6,233 nucleotides of DNA from Euryarchaeota archaeon UBA175 (GTDB lineage Archaea > Thermoplasmatota > Poseidoniia > Poseidoniales > Thalassarchaeaceae). Positions within the stretch are counted from its first letter, which is position 1. Every line of letters starts with the position of its first letter. The position numbers and the translations under genes were made by a program. The stretch lies in contig DAFD01000058.1 of NCBI GenBank assembly GCA_002497895.1, forward strand, positions 15,695-21,927. The letters are read 5' to 3'. Under the pieces are notes generated by a model. It did no database searches and was not told the DNA's origin. It worked only from the letters and a program-made list of their open reading frames with translations. This document shows, one piece after another, positions 5,822 to 6,233 of this stretch.

Positions 5822-5840
5822 CGAGCGCCGCAGGCGCTCG
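5822..5840 (+). promoter_or_regulatory. Strong hairpin abutting the parA start codon
   Basis: CGAGCGCC and GGCGCTCG form a perfect 8-bp, nearly all G-C stem around loop GCA, ending one base before ATG 5842. In RNA it would occlude the ribosome site; as DNA it is a dyad that could be an operator, for example for autoregulation as seen for some ParA proteins. No Shine-Dalgarno sequence is visible upstream of the ATG. Function inferred from position only. Confidence 0.45.
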
Positions 5841-5841
5841 T

Positions 5842-6233
5842 ATGACACTCGATGAAGAGCGGGACGAATTGCCCGAAGTGGGCGCTGCTCCGCTCATCAT
5901 CGATGCTGATTTCGTTGAGGTTGAGGAGGACCGTGGATTACCCTCACTCGACGCGGTTGATGAAATCAGTACCGCCCGCGCGAGGCAACCACTCGACCTT
6001 CCAAGGGGTCCAGAAACACCTGAAGGTCGAGCACGTGTAGTGACTGTAATCAATCAGAAAGGTGGAGTTGGTAAGACCACGAGCGTCATCAATATCGCAG
6101 CTCAGATTGCTCTTCGCGGTCACCGAGTCCTCGTCATCGACGCCGACTCTCAAGGAAATTGTGCAACCGGACTCGGCGTCGACAAATCCCGAGTACGAAC
6201 TACTACGCGTGACCTCATGCTGAACCCAGAATG
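5842..6233 (+). CDS. parA: ParA/Soj-family partition ATPase, N-terminal part, cut by right edge
   Basis: The frame is open from ATG 5842 to the right edge, giving 130 visible residues. The deviant Walker A motif is INQKGGVGKTT at 70-80, with both lysines (K73, K78) that define the ParA/MinD class. The A' motif VLVIDADSQGN is at 96-106, with the DxDxQGN signature typical of ParA/Soj rather than MinD. These enzymes use ATP-dependent dimerisation on nonspecific DNA to move chromosomes, plasmids or protein cargoes. Residues 1-64 are an acidic, likely disordered extension (VEVEEDRGLPSLD); Soj proteins normally begin only a few residues before the Walker A strand. GTG 6043 (codon 68) would give that usual length. 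The extension uses codons that look coding, so ATG 5842 is preferred. ParB or another partner, if any, lies outside the window. The gene follows the SAP membrane protein on the same strand. Confidence 0.9.
   Translation, partial: MTLDEERDELPEVGAAPLIIDADFVEVEEDRGLPSLDAVDEISTARARQPLDLPRGPETPEGRARVVTVINQKGGVGKTTSVINIAAQIALRGHRVLVIDADSQGNCATGLGVDKSRVRTTTRDLMLNPE

Overview
The window looks like a slice of an archaeal chromosome, most likely a planktonic marine Euryarchaeote of the Marine Group II/Poseidoniales type. That placement is inferred from several things. There is a RimK-like ATP-grasp ligase and an archaeal-style tyrosine recombinase. There is a large, very acidic, single-pass membrane protein with an N-terminal SAP domain. 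There is a ParA with an acidic N-terminal extension. Intergenic spaces are short and most genes lack a clear Shine-Dalgarno sequence. No rRNA or other marker gene is present to prove the assignment. There is no IS element, CRISPR array, tRNA or phage gene.

Layout. Positions 1-710 (minus strand) hold the N-terminal part of an unrecognised protein that runs off the left edge; its frame is open from the GTG at 710 to the edge. A small basic protein with a C-x2-C-x5-C-x4-H cluster (758-985, plus) is divergent from it. It is convergent, with a 4-bp gap, with a tyrosine recombinase of the XerA/XerC/XerD family (990-2096, minus). Upstream of the recombinase gene, 214 bp separate it from rimK (2311-3324, minus). 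That gap is packed with about eight short hairpins, three of them built on the same CCATACGG core.

rimK is divergent from the SAP-domain membrane protein (3478-5742, plus). The space between them contains a perfect 12-bp palindrome and a perfect 9-bp-stem hairpin. After the SAP gene comes a 99-bp gap with two strong GC-rich hairpins. The window then ends inside a ParA/Soj-family ATPase gene (from 5842, plus) that runs off the right edge.

How the parts may fit together (inference): a site-specific recombinase for dimer resolution, a partition ATPase, and a membrane-anchored protein whose cytoplasmic end carries a predicted DNA-binding SAP domain all touch chromosome maintenance. The SAP protein and ParA are consecutive on the same strand. 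RimK would add glutamates to some protein C-terminus; archaea lack ribosomal protein bS6, the bacterial substrate, so its target here is unknown. The two genes at the left end have no recognised function.
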